Positions 33,807 to 41,794 of a DNA stretch of 64,000 bases are shown piece by piece. The notes under the pieces were generated by a model. That model had not been told where the DNA came from and did no database searches. It saw only the letters and a list, made by a program, of their open reading frames with translations. How positions within the stretch are numbered: position 1 is the stretch's first letter; each line of letters begins with the position of its first letter. A program made the position numbers and the translations under genes. This DNA is from Sphingobacteriales bacterium. Its GTDB lineage: Bacteria > Bacteroidota > Bacteroidia > Chitinophagales > UBA2359. The stretch covers positions 34,969 through 98,968 of the forward strand of contig JADKCK010000106.1 in the NCBI GenBank assembly GCA_016718845.1, read 5' to 3'.

Positions 33807-34706
33807 TTAACCTTGCAAAGCTGCTGCACCGCTCACAATTTCGCTTAGTTCGGTGGTAATAGCTGCTTGGCGGGCTCGGTTATAGCTAATATTTAAGGCT
33901 ACCAATAAATCTTCGGCGTTGTTCGTGGCGTTGTCCATCGAGGTCATACGGGCACCATGTTCGCTGGCATTGCTATCAAGCAAAAAGCGATAAAAGCGTG
34001 TTTTTAATATTTTAGGCACTAGCTCTGCGATAATATTTTCTTGGTTAGGCAAAAAGATAAAATCCGGTCGAGCGGCATTTTCTTTTTCGGGCGTTGATGC
34101 GGTATCCAGTTTTTCGATAGGTAAAAACTGCTCGACGGTAGGTAGTTGGGTAATTTGATTTTTAAATTGGTTGTAAATTACCTCTACGGCATCGTATTTT
34201 TTGTCAACAAATTCTTTCATTATCTGTTCTGATGCCTGCATGGCTTCTTCGAAAGATAAACGGCTGAAAAGGTCGATATGATTGGTAATAAAGTGCAACG
34301 ATTTATCTTTTTTCAAGGCTTCGTAAGCTTTTTTGCCCACCGATAAAACCGTAATATTGCCAGATTGATGTGCTTGTTTATATTTTTGCTCAACAGTGCT
34401 TTTAAATAACTTGACCATATTGGCATTAAAACCACCGCACAAACCACGGTCAGAGCTAATAACCACAATCAACACATTTTGTATAGGTCGAGCAGCGCCA
34501 TAGCCTGCACTCAGGTTGCCTTCGCCGCCTGCCATAATATTGCGGAGCATATCGTATAATTTGGCAGAGTAGGGGCGCATTTGTACGATGCGGTCTTGAG
34601 CTTTGCGCAACTTAGAGGCAGCCACTAGTTTCATGGCTTTGGTAATTTGTTGCGTAGATTTGACCGAGGCGATGCGGTCGCGAACTTCTTTTAATTGACC
34701 GGGCAT
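33807..34706 (-). CDS. atpG: F-type ATP synthase gamma subunit
   Basis: The 299-residue protein starts MPGQLKEVRDRIASVKSTQQITKAMKLVAASKLR, the conserved N-terminal coiled-coil helix, and ends with a matching C-terminal helix (NASEHGARMTSMDNATNNAEDLL). It forms the central rotor stalk of F1. It is last in the operon and separated from atpA by 1.26 kb of foreign-looking sequence; no clear promoter is visible directly upstream, so it probably depends on read-through. Confidence 0.95.
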   Translation of the reverse strand: MPGQLKEVRDRIASVKSTQQITKAMKLVAASKLRKAQDRIVQMRPYSAKLYDMLRNIMAGGEGNLSAGYGAARPIQNVLIVVISSDRGLCGGFNANMVKLFKSTVEQKYKQAHQSGNITVLSVGKKAYEALKKDKSLHFITNHIDLFSRLSFEEAMQASEQIMKEFVDKKYDAVEVIYNQFKNQITQLPTVEQFLPIEKLDTASTPEKENAARPDFIFLPNQENIIAELVPKILKTRFYRFLLDSNASEHGARMTSMDNATNNAEDLLVALNISYNRARQAAITTELSEIVSGAAALQG

Positions 34707-34773
34707 ATATGATATTTTTTGTATTTAATAAAACAAGTCGTCAGGTGCTTTTGGGTGTTTTAGTATCGCTCTG

Positions 34774-35136
34774 TTAGGGACAAAAACCCTTAACCGACTC
34801 CAAATATGAAGGACACAGCGGTAGGTTTTGGAAGTCAGATTGCTGGATATTGTTCGTAATTTGGTCTAGCAATAGTTGGTTTCTTCCTTTTTGCTCAAAT
34901 CAACCAAAATTTTCGATTTTTGTGGTTTCTGTACTTAAATGAAAATAGTTATAGATAAATAAAAATAAATTTACAAATAGATGCTTGACTTCTTTTTGTT
35001 CGTCAGGAGCTGTAATTTGAAAATTATATCCCCAATAAATTGTTCCTTTGGGCGCTTGGGGCTTTGCGTGTGGCGGCAAAATAAACTGCGGTCCAAGTAG
35101 TTGTGTTTTGCGAATCGCTATCTTCATTGTTGTCAT
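34774..35136 (-). pseudogene. Unrecognised gene in the atp insertion, split by in-frame TGA
   Basis: From ATG 35136 the frame reads MTTMKIAIRKTQLLGPQF... for 78 codons to TGA at 34902-34900. It then continues in the same frame with plausible coding sequence (FEQKGRNQLLLDQITNNIQQ...) to TAA at 34776-34774. No family is recognised. The frame is also open upstream of 35136, overlapping the end of the neighbouring gene. I read it as a gene with one nonsense change, or a small 78-residue protein with a chance open frame behind it. Confidence 0.4.
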
Positions 35137-35233
35137 AAAATAGCTTGTTCTCCATGTGACATCACAAAGCTGTTTCGTTTCCTTTTGTTTTAATGTGCTT
35201 TTTTTTTCCTCCGTTGCGTCCGGTTCTGCCGTT

Positions 35234-35740
35234 TTAAAAGGGTGTGTTCCCTTTTGCGGGGTTTTGTTGATATTTGTCTTCGCCTAATAATTCACCTATT
35301 CGTATTAAAAAATATTTCAATGACATTGATCTTGCTACCGCTTTTTCTATATTTATAGAAGAAATACTATCCATATAATTGTTTTTCGATACACCAAATA
35401 CAGTATATGCTATTTTTTTAGCATTTTGTATTTCATCAGGCATAGGAAGTGATTTTATTATTTCTTTAGCGCTTTCATTTTGAGCCATTGTTATTGCAAT
35501 CCCGGTAAAACCATGATTCAATTCTTCGGTGCTTCCTGCGGATTTTGTAAATTCTTTGGTATTATTGTCCAATAAAACAGCCACTACACAATCTAAATTT
35601 GTGTTATTTTGTTTTTGGCGTAATGCCTTTGCAACCGCCATCTGCCATGCTTTATTTTAGGAATCATTTTTCTTTTCTACTATAATCCTATCCACTTCTC
35701 CTTCGACAAAAAGCATTATTTTTTCAATATCGTTTTTCAT
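35234..35740 (-). pseudogene. Unrecognised gene in the atp insertion, split by in-frame TAA
   Basis: ATG 35740 opens a 27-codon frame (MKNDIEKIMLFVEGEVDRII...) ending at TAA 35659-35657. The same frame continues NKAWQMAVAKALRQKQNN... for 141 codons to 35234. The composition and helix-rich character are continuous across the stop, so I read one gene of 168 codons with a nonsense change. The downstream part alone (from ATG 35641, 135 residues) could still be translated. No domain is recognised. Confidence 0.45.
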
Positions 35741-35780
35741 AGCTTCTATTTTTTAACAAGCCAATATTTATCAATAATAA

Positions 35781-35886
35781 GTGCTGTAAAATTTCAAGGC
35801 AATATTTTTTTGTAAAAATTGCGAATATTAATTTTATATAACTCGCAAGTACAAGTATTATAAAGTATTTTAAAATCTTACAGCAC
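35781..35886. mobile_element. MITE-like element with 15-base terminal inverted repeats
   Basis: GTGCTGTAAAATTTC (35781-35795) and AAAATCTTACAGCAC (35872-35886) are inverted repeats with a 12-of-15 match, enclosing 76 AT-rich bases. TAATAA lies directly before the left end and one base after the right end, a possible target duplication. No coding capacity. It could instead be an atpA 3' hairpin. Confidence 0.35.
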
Positions 35887-35966
35887 CTAATAATCTAAGA
35901 AAACATTCAATAATACATCTTTGCATCAATACAAAATATTATTGCTAATGCAAAAACTTACATTTA

Positions 35967-37556
35967 TTAGTTATACTTTGCAATCAACTCGTTAGCCAAA
36001 TCGACTAAAGTTTTGGTTACATCAGCTTCTTTTTTGAGGTCGCATTTAGGTTCGCGCAAACGAGCTAATACCTGTGGGTGGCGTTTTTCGAGGGTCAACA
36101 AAAAGTTGTTTTCAAATTCGCGCACTTTATTTACAGGCACATGGCGCAGCAAGTTGTTGGTAGTAAGGTAGATAATAGCCACTTGTTTTTCGACGGCAAA
36201 CGGCGAATATTGAGCTTGTTTTAATACTTCTACACTACGAGCTCCTTTGTCGAGAACGCCTTTTGTTGTTGCATCAAGGTCCGAGCCAAACTTAGAGAAG
36301 GCTTCTAACTCGCGATATTGAGCCAAATCGAGTTTAAGCGTACCTGCTACAGCTTTCATTGGTTTAATTTGGGCATTACCACCTACACGCGATACCGAAA
36401 GACCTACGTCGATTGCAGGAAGGATACCCGAGTTGAACAAGTTTGAGTCCAAGAATATCTGTCCGTCGGTGATAGAGATAACGTTAGTTGGGATATATGC
36501 CGATACGTCGCCTGCTTGGGTTTCGATGATGGGCAATGCTGTTAGCGAGCCGCCACCTTTTACCATATTTTTAAGGCTTGGTGGCAAGTCGTTCATTTGT
36601 TTTGCAATGTCGTTGTTGGCGGTTACTTTTGCAGCACGCTCTAATAAACGAGAGTGAAGGTAGAATACATCGCCGGGGTAAGCCTCGCGACCTGGTGGGC
36701 GGCGCAACAACAACGATACCTCGCGATAGGCTACGGCTTGTTTCGATAAGTCGTCGTAGATAATCAATGCGGGGCGACCCGTGTCGCGGAAAAATTCGCC
36801 AATAGCACAACCTGTAAAGGGAGCAAAGAACTGCATTGGAGCAGGCTCTGATGCCGATGCGTTAACGATTACGGTGTATGCCATAGCGCCGTTTAGCTCT
36901 AAGGTACGCGAAACGTTAGCTACGGTAGATGCTTTTTGTCCGCAAGCCACATATATACAGTATACGGGTTCGCCGCGGTCAAAAAATTCTTTTTGGTTGA
37001 TGATAGTATCTAAGGCAATAGCGGTTTTACCCGTTTGGCGGTCGCCAATGATAAGTTCGCGTTGTCCGCGACCAATCGGTATCATAGCATCAATAGCCTT
37101 GATACCTGTTTGTAGCGGTTCGGTTACGGGCTCGCGGAAAATTACACCGGGTGCTTTACGCTCCAGGGGCATCTCAAAACGCTCGCCTTTTATAGGACCT
37201 TTACCATCGATAGGCTCGCCGAGTGCATTTACTACCCGACCAATCATGCCTTCGCCTACCTGAACAGATGCAATGCGACCTGTACGACGAACCGTAGAGC
37301 CTTCTTTAATGCCCTCCGATTTACCCATCAATACCGTACCCACATTGTCTTCTTCGAGGTTAAGCACCACTGCTTTTGTACCATTGTCAAAGGCTACCAA
37401 CTCGCCTGCCCGAACTTTGTCTAAGCCATACACACGAGCAATACCATCGCCTACTTGTAATACCGTACCTACTTCTTCGAGGTCGGTGTTGGAGGTAAAG
37501 CCCGATAGTTGTTGTCGTAGTATCGCCGATATTTCTTCTGGTCTTACTTCTACCAT
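35967..37556 (-). CDS. atpA: F-type ATP synthase alpha subunit
   Basis: This 529-residue protein contains the P-loop GDRQTGKTA, the arginine-finger region (ISVSRVGG-type segment LSVSRVGGNAQ) and the DELSEED-equivalent C-terminal helical domain. It is the non-catalytic nucleotide-binding subunit of F1 and the regulatory partner of beta. It is preceded by atpH at 144 bases. Confidence 0.97.
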   Translation of the reverse strand: MVEVRPEEISAILRQQLSGFTSNTDLEEVGTVLQVGDGIARVYGLDKVRAGELVAFDNGTKAVVLNLEEDNVGTVLMGKSEGIKEGSTVRRTGRIASVQVGEGMIGRVVNALGEPIDGKGPIKGERFEMPLERKAPGVIFREPVTEPLQTGIKAIDAMIPIGRGQRELIIGDRQTGKTAIALDTIINQKEFFDRGEPVYCIYVACGQKASTVANVSRTLELNGAMAYTVIVNASASEPAPMQFFAPFTGCAIGEFFRDTGRPALIIYDDLSKQAVAYREVSLLLRRPPGREAYPGDVFYLHSRLLERAAKVTANNDIAKQMNDLPPSLKNMVKGGGSLTALPIIETQAGDVSAYIPTNVISITDGQIFLDSNLFNSGILPAIDVGLSVSRVGGNAQIKPMKAVAGTLKLDLAQYRELEAFSKFGSDLDATTKGVLDKGARSVEVLKQAQYSPFAVEKQVAIIYLTTNNLLRHVPVNKVREFENNFLLTLEKRHPQVLARLREPKCDLKKEADVTKTLVDLANELIAKYN

Positions 37557-37700
37557 GACGTATATGTAGTTTATTTTTTATTTTGTTTAACCTTTAGCCT
37601 TTGGCTTGGGTTTTTTGCAATTTTTAGATATTTTTTTTGGGGAAGTAGTTAATCGAACCACAAAAACAAGTAGCTAAGGGCTATAAGCCAATAGCGGTGA

Positions 37701-38261
37701 TTAAAACTCGCGCACATATTTATTAACCATAAATTCTTTGCGGAGATTGTCAAGTTTGTGGTTGATACTGGTATCGTACAGTTTATCGCCAAACTGTAGT
37801 ATAAAGCCGCCTAAAATGCTTGGGTCTACTTTTACTTGCATAGTTACGTCGTTTTTACCGGTATCTTTTAATATAATAGCTTTTACATCGTTTAAGATAC
37901 TATCATTGGTAAGTGCGACGGCTACGGTTAAGGTGGCTTTTACTATGCCTTTGTGCTCGCCGTATTGGTCGCGGAAAGAGCTAACAATGTCGGGCAGGTA
38001 AAATTCGCGATGTTTTTTTAGTACAATGTCAATGAACGACGAGGTGACAAGGCTTAATTTATCGCCAAAAATTTGTTTAAGAACAGATGCCTTTTTTTCG
38101 GGATGAATGATGGGGCTTTTGATAAAAAGAGATAAGTCGCGGCTTTTTAGGGCAGAGTTTATCGTTTCTATGTCAGTGTTTATTTGCTCTAACAAATTTT
38201 TTTCGATGCCTAAGTCAATCAAAGATTTGGCATATCGAGATGCTAAACGTATTGCAGACAT
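37701..38261 (-). CDS. atpH: F-type ATP synthase delta subunit
   Basis: From ATG 38261 (MSAIRLASRYAKSLIDLGIEK) it has 186 residues, the usual delta/OSCP length. The C-terminal signature LGGFILQFGDKLYDTSINHKL is present. It joins F1 to the peripheral stalk. The longer frame to 38312 lacks support. Confidence 0.95.
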   Translation of the reverse strand: MSAIRLASRYAKSLIDLGIEKNLLEQINTDIETINSALKSRDLSLFIKSPIIHPEKKASVLKQIFGDKLSLVTSSFIDIVLKKHREFYLPDIVSSFRDQYGEHKGIVKATLTVAVALTNDSILNDVKAIILKDTGKNDVTMQVKVDPSILGGFILQFGDKLYDTSINHKLDNLRKEFMVNKYVREF

Positions 38262-38379
38262 AATTGGATGGATAATTGATAAAGATAATTGATAATTATG
38301 GATGGCGAACAAGCAACTAACTCGATATACATCAATGTTTTATGAACTATTCGCTGTCTAATTTACTTCAATTATCGGT

Positions 38380-38886
38380 TTAGTTAAGTCTGATTTTTTT
38401 GATTTCGTCGGCAACAAAGGCTTGGTGTTCGGCGGGGGTGTCCAATTCGCGAGCCAATACTTTTTTTGCCAAATCAATAGCATTAGTACCTATCAGGTTT
38501 TTCACTTCGGTAATGGCTGCCATTTTTTGATTGGTAATTTCGCTAGCTGCACTAGCAATAATTTTGTCGTATTCAAGGCGTGCTTGCTCTTTGGCATCGG
38601 TTATCATTTTATCTTTGATATCCTTAGCTTCTTTTAGCATACGCGAGCGTTCTTCTTTTGCTTCGTTGAGCAATTGAAGGTGTTCGGATTTAAGGTTTGC
38701 CATATCTGCCCGTGCTTGGTCGGCTTGTTTAAGGGCGTTTTCGATATTGGTTTCACGGTTTTTTAATGCCGAGGTGATTGGGTTCCAGGCGGTTTTACCC
38801 AATATAAACCAAAGAATTAAAAATACCACCGTTGTCCAGAAAATCAGACCCAAGTCGGGGGTCAAAAGTGCATTCAGCAGTACCAT
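38380..38886 (-). CDS. atpF: F-type ATP synthase b subunit
   Basis: The 168-residue protein has one N-terminal membrane helix (about 10-30, TPDLGLIFWTTVVFLILWFIL) followed by a long charged coiled coil. It is the peripheral stalk subunit, in standard position between atpE and atpH. Confidence 0.95.
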   Translation of the reverse strand: MVLLNALLTPDLGLIFWTTVVFLILWFILGKTAWNPITSALKNRETNIENALKQADQARADMANLKSEHLQLLNEAKEERSRMLKEAKDIKDKMITDAKEQARLEYDKIIASAASEITNQKMAAITEVKNLIGTNAIDLAKKVLARELDTPAEHQAFVADEIKKIRLN

Positions 38887-39018
38887 ATCTGTAATTATTG
38901 TTATTTTTTTGTATTTAAAGATATTTCTGTTGACCTAACAACAAATTTCTTCAGCCTAAGAAACTGCCCTCCTAACCTTTTGTTAGGAGAACAGCTCTGA
39001 TGGTTCTTACGCGGCAAA

Positions 39019-39270
39019 TTATAGTACCAAGGTCAACAGACCTACTACCACACCGAAAAGGGCTACACCCTCGATAAGAGCGGCAGTAAGAATCATGTTG
39101 GCACGTATGTCGCCGATAGCTTCGGGCTGACGAGCAATAGACTCAACAGCACTGCCACCAATACGACCAATACCAACGCCTGCACCTAAAGCAGCTAAAC
39201 CTGCACCAATACCGCCACCAATACCGGCAACGTTACCTGTAATTTCCAAAAGCATAGGTAAAAAATCCAT
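39019..39270 (-). CDS. atpE: F-type ATP synthase c subunit
   Basis: The 83-residue two-helix hairpin shows the glycine-rich helix 1 (GIGAGLAALGAGVGIG), the polar loop ARQPEA and the ion-carrying Glu in LIEGVALFG of helix 2. The residue after Glu is Gly and no sodium-site Gln/Thr set is apparent, so proton coupling is likely. Confidence 0.95.
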   Translation of the reverse strand: MDFLPMLLEITGNVAGIGGGIGAGLAALGAGVGIGRIGGSAVESIARQPEAIGDIRANMILTAALIEGVALFGVVVGLLTLVL

Positions 39271-39367
39271 AGCTAAAAATAAGTTTAAAATATGAAACGT
39301 TTATTGTTTTTTTTTGATTTACTACAGGCTTGTAATTATTAACAAACACTGTGTAGTGTAGGCATTA

Positions 39368-40570
39368 TTAATGAGCCGCCTCGTGCTCGTGATGATGCTC
39401 TTCTATTGCCTGACCAATAAATACCGCCGACAAGGTAGTAAAAATATAGGCTTGCAATATCGCCACAAATAACTCTAATACATTTAAGGCTATCATAAAT
39501 GCACCCGACAACAAACCTACGCCAAAACCTGCCGCACTGCCCGCCAACGAATTTACAATAAATATAATGCCCACAAAGCTTAGAATAATAATGTGCCCTG
39601 CCGTAATGTTGGCAAACAAACGCAATGCCAAAGCAAATGGTTTGATAAAGATAGATAAAAACTCGATAACTATCATCAACAACTTAATAGCAAAAGGCAT
39701 GCCTTGGGGGTTAAAAATGTGTCCCCAATAATCTTTATTGCCCGAAAAAGTAGTAATGATAAACGTAATAACTGCCAATGTAGCTGTTACGGCAATATTG
39801 CCCATTACATTGCCACCGCCCGGAAAAAAGGGTATTAAGCCCAAAAGGTTGTTAAACCAAATAAAGAAAAATACGGTAAGCAAAAATGGCAAATAACGTG
39901 GTGCTTTATCGCCTAAATTAGGCACAGCAATATCGTCGCGGATAAACTGAATGATTGGCTCAAAAAATCCACGAACACCTGTTGGAACTTGGCTTTTTTT
40001 GTAGCCACCCGCTATTGCCGGAAACAACAACAACATAATTAAGGCAGTAAGCAACATAGTAAACACGGTGCGCGTAATCGAAAAGTCGTAGAAACTACTA
40101 CGGCTGATGGGTAAATGTTGCCCCTGATAATCAACACTAAATTGTTTACTGGCTTTGTCTTCGGTAATATGCCCTACTGCCACGTTACCTTCTTGCGGAA
40201 AACTTGGCGAGTCAACATAATTTAATACACCATGATTCATCACATAGCCATTGTGCGACTCGTGTCCGTGATGAAACGCCGACGACATGAAAAAGTCGAA
40301 ACCTTTTTCTTTATGGTATACTATACAAGGCAACGGAACAACCAAACTAGGTGTCATGTGAAACTCATGACCATCGGTAATGTGACCCATGATCATGCCG
40401 CCAATATCTAACTTGCCTTCACCTTCTTCTTCGCCATGTGCGGCTGCTTCGTGTGGGGCATTAGCTACTGCGCCGCCGCCCTCGTGTTGGGCGTAAACGG
40501 CATTAAAACTACCCAGAAGGGCTACTAAAAATAGTAAATTTAAGAAACGGTTGTATATGTATGTTGTCAC
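39368..40570 (-). CDS. atpB: F-type ATP synthase a subunit with N-terminal extension
   Basis: The C-terminal half has the a-subunit helices with LALRLFANITAGHIIILSF, including the essential Arg. The N-terminal part is a signal-like segment (FLNLLFLVALLGSFNAVYAQ) and a His/Glu-rich extension of the kind usual in Bacteroidota AtpB; the C-terminus is also His-rich (EEHHHEHEAAH). I place the start at GTG 40570, because the promoter at 40596-40603 lies inside the longer frame to 40630. Length from there is 400 residues. Confidence 0.9.
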   Translation of the reverse strand: MTTYIYNRFLNLLFLVALLGSFNAVYAQHEGGGAVANAPHEAAAHGEEEGEGKLDIGGMIMGHITDGHEFHMTPSLVVPLPCIVYHKEKGFDFFMSSAFHHGHESHNGYVMNHGVLNYVDSPSFPQEGNVAVGHITEDKASKQFSVDYQGQHLPISRSSFYDFSITRTVFTMLLTALIMLLLFPAIAGGYKKSQVPTGVRGFFEPIIQFIRDDIAVPNLGDKAPRYLPFLLTVFFFIWFNNLLGLIPFFPGGGNVMGNIAVTATLAVITFIITTFSGNKDYWGHIFNPQGMPFAIKLLMIVIEFLSIFIKPFALALRLFANITAGHIIILSFVGIIFIVNSLAGSAAGFGVGLLSGAFMIALNVLELFVAILQAYIFTTLSAVFIGQAIEEHHHEHEAAH

Positions 40571-40595
40571 TTTAAAAACTTTTGATTTCGCGGTG

Positions 40596-40603
40596 CAAAG
40601 GTA
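40596..40603 (-). promoter_or_regulatory. -7 element for the atp operon
   Basis: Minus-strand TACCTTTG, 26 bases upstream of the proposed GTG start of atpB. Confidence 0.65.
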
Positions 40604-40772
40604 CGAACTTATAAAACAATAAAAAAGCAAAAAACAAAGATTCTTTGAGTTATTTTGGGCGAAAAATCTTTTTTGCCCTTTTTTATCGCCCCAACACCCA
40701 TTCTAAACCCATCGACAAGCTAAATTGCGCACTTCGCCTGCCCAAATACTATTTTTATAACCCTAAATAGCC

Positions 40773-40780
40773 TATCTTTG
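40773..40780 (+). promoter_or_regulatory. -7 element for the GGGP-synthase-like gene
   Basis: TATCTTTG 23 bases upstream of the ATG; -33 element not evident. Confidence 0.6.
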
Positions 40781-40802
40781 CGGCAGAAACGACCATACTT
40801 CA

Positions 40803-41567
40803 ATGAAAGATAAAATAATATACCAATCGTTAGTAGATGGTAGACAAGCAGGACAAAAAAAATTAGCCGTACTACTCGACCCCGACAATGGCTCGGAGGC
40901 GGTGGTACAGCGCCTCGTGTATCTTGCGGTAAAGGCTAAGGTAGATTATTTTTTTGTGGGCGGTAGCTTGGTAACTAATGCCACTATCGGTAATTGGATA
41001 CAACACATAAAAACATTGTGTAACATACCTGTTATCATTTTTCCGGGCAGCGTTTTTCAAGTATCGCCACAAGCCGATGCCTTGTTTTTCTTGTCCTTGG
41101 TATCGGGGCGCAACCCCGAGCTACTTATCGGGCAACACGTTATTGCCGCACCCCTTATCCGCCAAATGAACATCGAGGTAATGCCTACCGCTTATATGCT
41201 TATTGATGGGGGCGTGCCTACTACCGTATCGTATATTAGCAATAGCACCCCCATACCCGCCGACAAACCTCAAATTGCCGTTTGTACAGCTATGGCTGCC
41301 GATATGTTGGGTATGCGTATTATATACATGGACTCGGGTAGCGGCGCCCAAAAACCTATATCCGATGCCATGATAACCGCCGTTAGCCAAAACATTAACC
41401 TGCCACTTATTGTGGGCGGTGGCATACGCACCCCAAAACAGGCTGCCCTTAGCTGCCAAGCTGGTGCCGATGTAGTGGTAGTGGGCAATGCCCTCGAAAA
41501 AGACCCCACACTGATGCTCGAACTGGCTGCCGCCGTACACGAGTGTAGCTTGCCCATCATTAAATAA
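40803..41567 (+). CDS. Geranylgeranylglyceryl phosphate synthase-like protein (GGGPS/PcrB family)
   Basis: The 254-residue TIM-barrel protein has LAVLLDPDN near the N-terminus, DYFFVGGSLVTN, IIFPGSVFQVSP, a IIYMDSGSGAQKP segment and a phosphate-binding LIVGGGIRTP / ADVVVVGNALE end. These are GGGPS signatures, group II, which occurs in some Bacteroidota. The enzyme makes an ether bond between sn-glycerol-1-phosphate and a polyprenyl diphosphate, the first step to archaeal-type ether lipids. No glycerol-1-phosphate dehydrogenase or second-step prenyltransferase is in the window. It is divergent from the atp operon. Confidence 0.9.
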   Translation: MKDKIIYQSLVDGRQAGQKKLAVLLDPDNGSEAVVQRLVYLAVKAKVDYFFVGGSLVTNATIGNWIQHIKTLCNIPVIIFPGSVFQVSPQADALFFLSLVSGRNPELLIGQHVIAAPLIRQMNIEVMPTAYMLIDGGVPTTVSYISNSTPIPADKPQIAVCTAMAADMLGMRIIYMDSGSGAQKPISDAMITAVSQNINLPLIVGGGIRTPKQAALSCQAGADVVVVGNALEKDPTLMLELAAAVHECSLPIIK

Positions 41568-41794
41568 TAACCTCTGCCTATAATAGCCCATTAAAAAAAC
41601 ATAGGCATGCATGAACTTACAAAACAACCACATTTTTACTACTCTTTGAAAAAATGCTATTTTGCCACAACAAAAACCACTTTCTCGTACAAATTGTAAC
41701 ACATGGGAACCACCCAAATTTAAAGTTTAACCACACCGTTTCTATTTTTAAAAAACTACATAGTTCCCTTTTTTTAAAACTCTAACCTTTTTTG

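Noticed and set aside
36433..37569. Several open frames opposite atpA
   Set aside because: They are antisense to a strongly conserved gene, show no recognisable protein and follow its codon pattern.
40571..40630. N-terminal extension of AtpB
   Set aside because: It contains the operon promoter; the GTG at 40570 gives a proper signal-like start.
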